Positions 35,201 through 36,100 of a DNA stretch of 36,100 bases are shown one piece after another. The notes under the pieces are model-generated. The model did no database searches, had not been told where the DNA came from, and was given only the letters and a program-made list of their open reading frames with translations. A program made the translations under genes and the position numbers. This DNA is from Candidatus Troglogloeales bacterium (GTDB taxonomy: Bacteria > Nitrospirota > Nitrospiria > SBBL01 > SBBA01), in NCBI GenBank assembly GCA_005239925.1, contig SBBA01000174.1, positions 1 to 36,100 on the forward strand. Direction: 5' to 3'. Numbering within the stretch: the stretch's first letter is position 1; the number at the start of each line of letters is the position of its first letter.

Positions 35201-36100
35201 GTGTCTATGCTTCTTGATCGTCAAAGACAATTGCTCATGTTACTTTCGACCCTTGGAGGTGAAGTCGGAAATTTGGACTTTCAGAAGCTGCTTTTCCTTT
35301 ATTGCCAAGATGCAGAAGTTTCCACCTACGAGTTCGTCCCCTATAAATACGGTGGTTTTTCATTCACATCCTATGCAGACAAGCGACGACTCATCGAACG
35401 TGGGATGTTGATGAATGATGAGCGCGTCTGGTCACTGACGAAGGACGGCCAGACTACGACCGTGGCGCCATTATCCATTCGACAACGCATGGAGCAGTTC
35501 GCGAGGAGCCACAAGGGCCTGCGTGGCGACGACCTTGTGGCCGAATCGTATCGGCGGTATCCGTATTACGCCATTCACAGTGAAATGGCAGCGCGGGTGC
35601 TTGCCAACGACAAAACAACACTGGCTGCAATAGAGGCGGCACGCCCCGCAAAGGGAAAGCTGGGAATATGCACCATCGGATACGAAGGGCGCAGTGTGGA
35701 GAACTATTTGAATCACTTAATTCGGGACGGGGTCACACTGCTCTGCGATGTGCGACGGAATCCTTTGAGTCGAAAGTATGGCTTCTCAAAAAGCACGCTC
35801 GCAAACGCTTGCGAAGGTGTTGGCATCCGCTACGAACATTTACCGGAGTTAGGCATCGCATCCGAAGACCGACGCGGACTGGAATTACAAGCAGATTACG
35901 ATGCGCTTTTTGCCTTATATGAGCGTGAGGCCTTGCCCCGGCAAACGGCAGCACTTCTAACGATAAAACACTGGGTGGCAGAGGGCCATCGCGTGGCGCT
36001 GACCTGCTTTGAACGGCTACCGCGTCAATGCCACCGTCATTGCGTAGCGAATGCCCTGGAAGAAAGGTTTGGGCCAGGTTTTAAACCGCGGCATCTCTAA
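35201..36100 (+). CDS. Two-domain protein: N-terminal winged-helix/Panacea-like region + C-terminal DUF488
   Basis: N-terminal LDFQKLLFLYCQD...YEFVPYKYGGFSFTSYADKRRLIERGML; C-terminal TIGYEGRSVENYLNHL, CDVRRNPLSRKYGFSKSTL, YEHLPELGIASEDRRGL, LTCFERLPRQCHRHCVA. Confidence 0.85.
   Translation: MSMLLDRQRQLLMLLSTLGGEVGNLDFQKLLFLYCQDAEVSTYEFVPYKYGGFSFTSYADKRRLIERGMLMNDERVWSLTKDGQTTTVAPLSIRQRMEQFARSHKGLRGDDLVAESYRRYPYYAIHSEMAARVLANDKTTLAAIEAARPAKGKLGICTIGYEGRSVENYLNHLIRDGVTLLCDVRRNPLSRKYGFSKSTLANACEGVGIRYEHLPELGIASEDRRGLELQADYDALFALYEREALPRQTAALLTIKHWVAEGHRVALTCFERLPRQCHRHCVANALEERFGPGFKPRHL

Overview
The window is ordinary bacterial chromosome from a Gram-negative organism (type II secretion, BamD, Slp). 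It carries one integron integrase at its left edge and several dispersed palindromic repeat families. Left to right: integron-type tyrosine recombinase (intI), with an attI-like core motif at bases 1-7; a minus-strand polyamine operon (speD-speE-Orn/Lys/Arg decarboxylase); serA and a class V aminotransferase; an M67/JAMM peptidase; gspF; a PCP/Wzz-like protein with a BY-kinase-like ATPase; a partial alpha ribosomal operon (rpsK-rpsD-rpoA-rplQ, no rpsM directly upstream); gspM-gspK; an Slp lipoprotein with a potentially structured leader; tRNA-Gly(CCC); an ABC-F ATPase; an exported collagen-like + FGE/SUMF1-fold fusion; glyQ-glyS-ppdK; a lone receiver protein; bamD; gspE-gspD-gspC; leucine dehydrogenase with a small membrane protein; and a fusion protein with a C-terminal DUF488 domain. 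I found no CRISPR array, rRNA, prophage or complete defence island. The most interesting items are: (1) the integron platform whose cassette array would lie just left of the window; (2) three or more families of MITE/REP-like palindromic elements sitting exactly at CDS boundaries, including two that supply the stop codon of the neighbouring gene; (3) the collagen-FGE-fold protein, which lacks the catalytic cysteines and resembles DGR variable-protein scaffolds; (4) the structured slp leader; (5) the DUF488 fusion. All functional statements come from motif recognition by eye. No database search or folding computation was run.
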